9,782 bases of DNA from Nocardioidaceae bacterium (GTDB taxonomy: Bacteria > Actinomycetota > Actinomycetes > Propionibacteriales > Nocardioidaceae), in contig JACCSH010000253.1 in the NCBI GenBank assembly GCA_013813125.1, positions 1 to 9,782 of the forward strand, written 5' to 3'. Each line of letters starts with the position of its first letter. Positions within the stretch are counted from its first letter, which is position 1. Position numbers and translations under genes: made by a program. Below are positions 8,285 through 9,782 of this stretch, one piece after another. The notes under the pieces were generated by a model that saw nothing but the letters and a program-made list of their open reading frames with translations, did not search any database and was not told the DNA's origin.

Positions 8285-8419
8285 TGTCTGGCTGGGCCTG
8301 CCACCTAGCCGCACGTCCAGGTCGGCTCGATGGCGACATCTAGATCAAAATGCTGAGATCGATGCTCCCGTTGAGCGTGCCTCGAGCGACGATCGCGGCC
8401 GCAACCCCTCCCCGCGGGC

Positions 8420-9004
8420 TCACGAGTTGAACTGGTTCTGCGTCACTTCCAGCCCCCGAGTCATCAAGGACTCCACCGCGTCGGCCGCACGCTGAACGTG
8501 CAGGTCGAGTTCGCGTCGCTCGACCGCCCCGAAAGGGCTGAGTACGAAGTTCGCCATCTCTTGGCGGCCTGGGCCACGTCCGATCCCAAAGCGCACGCGG
8601 AGGTAGTCGCCGGTACCAAGCGAGCGGCGGATCGACTTGAGCCCGTTGTGACCGTTGTCACCGCCGCCGAACTTGACCCGCAGGTCGCCATACGGGATGT
8701 CCAGCTCGTCGTGTATGACGATCAGTCGCTCGGGGCTCGACTTGTAGAACTGCAACAACTGGCTGATCGGGCCACCTGACTCGTTCATGTAGCAACGGCC
8801 ACGGCCCAGCACTGTCCGGACACCCGGTATGCCGGCGAGGCGCCCCTCGGCCGTAAGCACCCGACCTGATTTGGCAGCTTTCCAGCCGGTCCCCATCCGG
8901 GCTGCCAGTTCGTCCGCCACGAGGTAGCCGACGTTGTGGCGGGTCTGTGCATAGGAAGGGCCGGGGTTCCCGAGACCCACGACGACCCAACCGTCGTACG
9001 CCAT
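8420..9004 (-). CDS. pth: Peptidyl-tRNA hydrolase
   Basis: Pth cleaves the ester bond of peptidyl-tRNAs released from ribosomes, recycling tRNA in the cytoplasm. From the ATG at 9004 it is 194 residues, normal for the family. Visible active-site residues are Asn13 in GLGNPG, His23 in TRHNVGY (catalytic), Asn74 in YMNESGG, Asp99 in IHDELDIPYG and Asn120 in GHNGLKS. The segment before YMNESG is LGRGRC, whereas relatives have a Pro there (for example L-A-R-P-R-C as recalled from M. tuberculosis). The Pro is replaced by Gly, probably a mild change. The frame is open to 9043, but AGGAG 5 nt before the ATG at 9004 and the start MAYDGWVVVGLGNPG decide for the shorter form. It is 35 bp downstream of rplY, a pair common in actinobacteria, and they are likely cotranscribed. 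Confidence 0.96.
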   Translation of the reverse strand: MAYDGWVVVGLGNPGPSYAQTRHNVGYLVADELAARMGTGWKAAKSGRVLTAEGRLAGIPGVRTVLGRGRCYMNESGGPISQLLQFYKSSPERLIVIHDELDIPYGDLRVKFGGGDNGHNGLKSIRRSLGTGDYLRVRFGIGRGPGRQEMANFVLSPFGAVERRELDLHVQRAADAVESLMTRGLEVTQNQFNS

Positions 9005-9009
9005 CGGCA

Positions 9010-9014
9010 CTCCT
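9010..9014 (-). promoter_or_regulatory. Shine-Dalgarno AGGAG fixing the pth start
   Basis: AGGAG on the minus strand ends 5 nt before the ATG at 9004. It places the start 13 codons inside the longest open frame, outside the overlap with the end of rplY. Confidence 0.75.
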
Positions 9015-9039
9015 GGCCTTCGAAAGATGTTGGGGAGGA

Positions 9040-9720
9040 TCACTCCTCGGTGGACGCCTCCGCAGACTCGTCGCCATCTTCAGCAGCTGCAGCCTCGTCG
9101 TCAACGACCTCCGGCTCGTCGTGCTCGATGCCCAAGTCGGCTTCGGCTTCGGCCAGCTCCGCCTCGAGGGCCTCTTGCGTCTGAGCTGCGGTGATGTTGA
9201 CGATGAGTGCCTCCGGGTCGAGGCTCAGCGTGGCGCCGCTGGGAAGGGTCAGATCTTTGGCCAGGATCTGGGTGCCGATCTCGAGGCCCTCGATGTTGAC
9301 CTCTATCGAGTCGGGGATGTGGGTGGCTTCGACCTCGAGTGACACGGAGGTGTGGTCGCTCGTCACCAGCGAGTCGGGAACTGCGTCACCCACGATCACG
9401 ATCGGCACGTCAACGGTGACCTTCTCTCCTCGGGAGACGATGATGAGATCTGCGTGCTCGATGAACCCCTTGATCGGATCGCGCTGCACCTGCTTCGGCA
9501 GTGCGAGCTGGCTCTTCCCGTCGAGCTCGATGGACAGCAGGGCGTTTGCTCCGGTCTTGAGGGCCAACATCAGCTCATGGCCAGGGAGCGTAATATGCAC
9601 CGGGTCCGTGCCGTGCCCGTAGAGGACAGCGGGGACCTTGGCGTCGCGGCGGATGCGGCGAGCCGCACCCTTGCCGAACTCGTTGCGGGACTCGGCCTGG
9701 ATCTTGACCTCTGACGACAC
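9040..9720 (-). CDS. rplY: 50S ribosomal protein L25/general stress protein Ctc
   Basis: L25 binds 5S rRNA in the large ribosomal subunit. This is the long TL5/CTC form of 226 residues. The 5S-binding domain spans about 1-95, with RRIRRDAKVPAVLYGHG (21-37) and VQRDPIKGFIEHADL (78-92). The beta-rich CTC domain spans about 98-180, with ATHIPDSIEVNIEGLEIG (132-149). A very acidic, Ala/Glu/Asp-rich tail follows (about 183-226). The GTG start at 9720 has AGGAG 7 nt upstream. Long acidic tails are common in actinobacterial L25 proteins and are not a sign of a wrong frame. It is followed by pth after 35 bp. In related genomes prsA lies upstream, which would fall just outside this window; only 62 bp of upstream sequence is visible, with no clear promoter. 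Confidence 0.96.
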   Translation of the reverse strand: MSSEVKIQAESRNEFGKGAARRIRRDAKVPAVLYGHGTDPVHITLPGHELMLALKTGANALLSIELDGKSQLALPKQVQRDPIKGFIEHADLIIVSRGEKVTVDVPIVIVGDAVPDSLVTSDHTSVSLEVEATHIPDSIEVNIEGLEIGTQILAKDLTLPSGATLSLDPEALIVNITAAQTQEALEAELAEAEADLGIEHDEPEVVDDEAAAAEDGDESAEASTEE

Positions 9721-9782
9721 GGGGCAACTCCTTGAACGTGCTGAGCGCGGGGTCAGCGGCAGATGGTGGTAGTGGATGAGAA

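Noticed and set aside
8285..8419. Possible terminator or small gene between the regulator and pth
   Set aside because: Only short palindromes (for example ATCTAGAT) were seen; there is no stable hairpin with a tail and no frame with a credible ribosome-binding site.
9740..9757. GCTGA...TCAGC inverted repeat upstream of rplY as a leader regulator or terminator
   Set aside because: The stem is only 5 bp with an 8-nt loop, and too little upstream sequence is in the window to judge it.

Overview
The window is high-GC, densely coded chromosomal DNA of an actinobacterium. Family content and gene order suggest a relative of Nocardioides or another Propionibacteriales member, but the family-level placement is only an inference. 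The enolase, CysQ-type phosphatase, two-domain L25/CTC protein with acidic tail and Mfd all look actinobacterial. The order mfd / lipoprotein and mazG / eno, with rplY-pth nearby, recalls the conserved neighbourhood known from Mycobacterium and related genera. Everything except one small regulator gene is on the minus strand, so transcription runs from high to low coordinates.

Region 1 (9782 to 8420): rplY (ribosomal protein L25/CTC) and pth (peptidyl-tRNA hydrolase), 35 bp apart, form a translation pair. Region 2 (8285-8419) is a 135 bp gap between two converging genes, with no clear feature. Region 3 (7988-8284 plus, 7862-7437 minus) is a divergent heat-shock module: a MerR/HspR-like regulator faces an Hsp20 chaperone across an AT-rich spacer. 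That spacer holds an inverted repeat resembling the HspR operator (HAIR), overlapping a TTGACA -35 box for hsp20. Two hairpins follow hsp20. Region 4 (7351-6539) is cysQ, a phosphatase for 3'-phosphoadenosine 5'-phosphate and related substrates.

Region 5 (6432 to 1) is a likely operon: mfd (transcription-repair coupling factor), a SurA-N-like lipoprotein, mazG (NTP pyrophosphohydrolase) and eno (enolase, cut by the window edge). It combines transcription-coupled repair, nucleotide-pool cleaning, an envelope lipoprotein and a glycolytic enzyme.

The strongest anomaly is in mfd. The open frame ends at 2884 after 13 residues that do not fit the family. The -1 frame directly below encodes the expected 46-residue Mfd C-terminus and ends at 2786, so one base appears to be missing between about 2924 and 2939. 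The other notable observations are the HAIR-like operator, a perfect 14-bp tandem duplication in the mfd leader and a MazG whose second catalytic half is decayed. I found no mobile element, CRISPR array, tRNA, rRNA or clearly new system. This is mostly a core-genome region.
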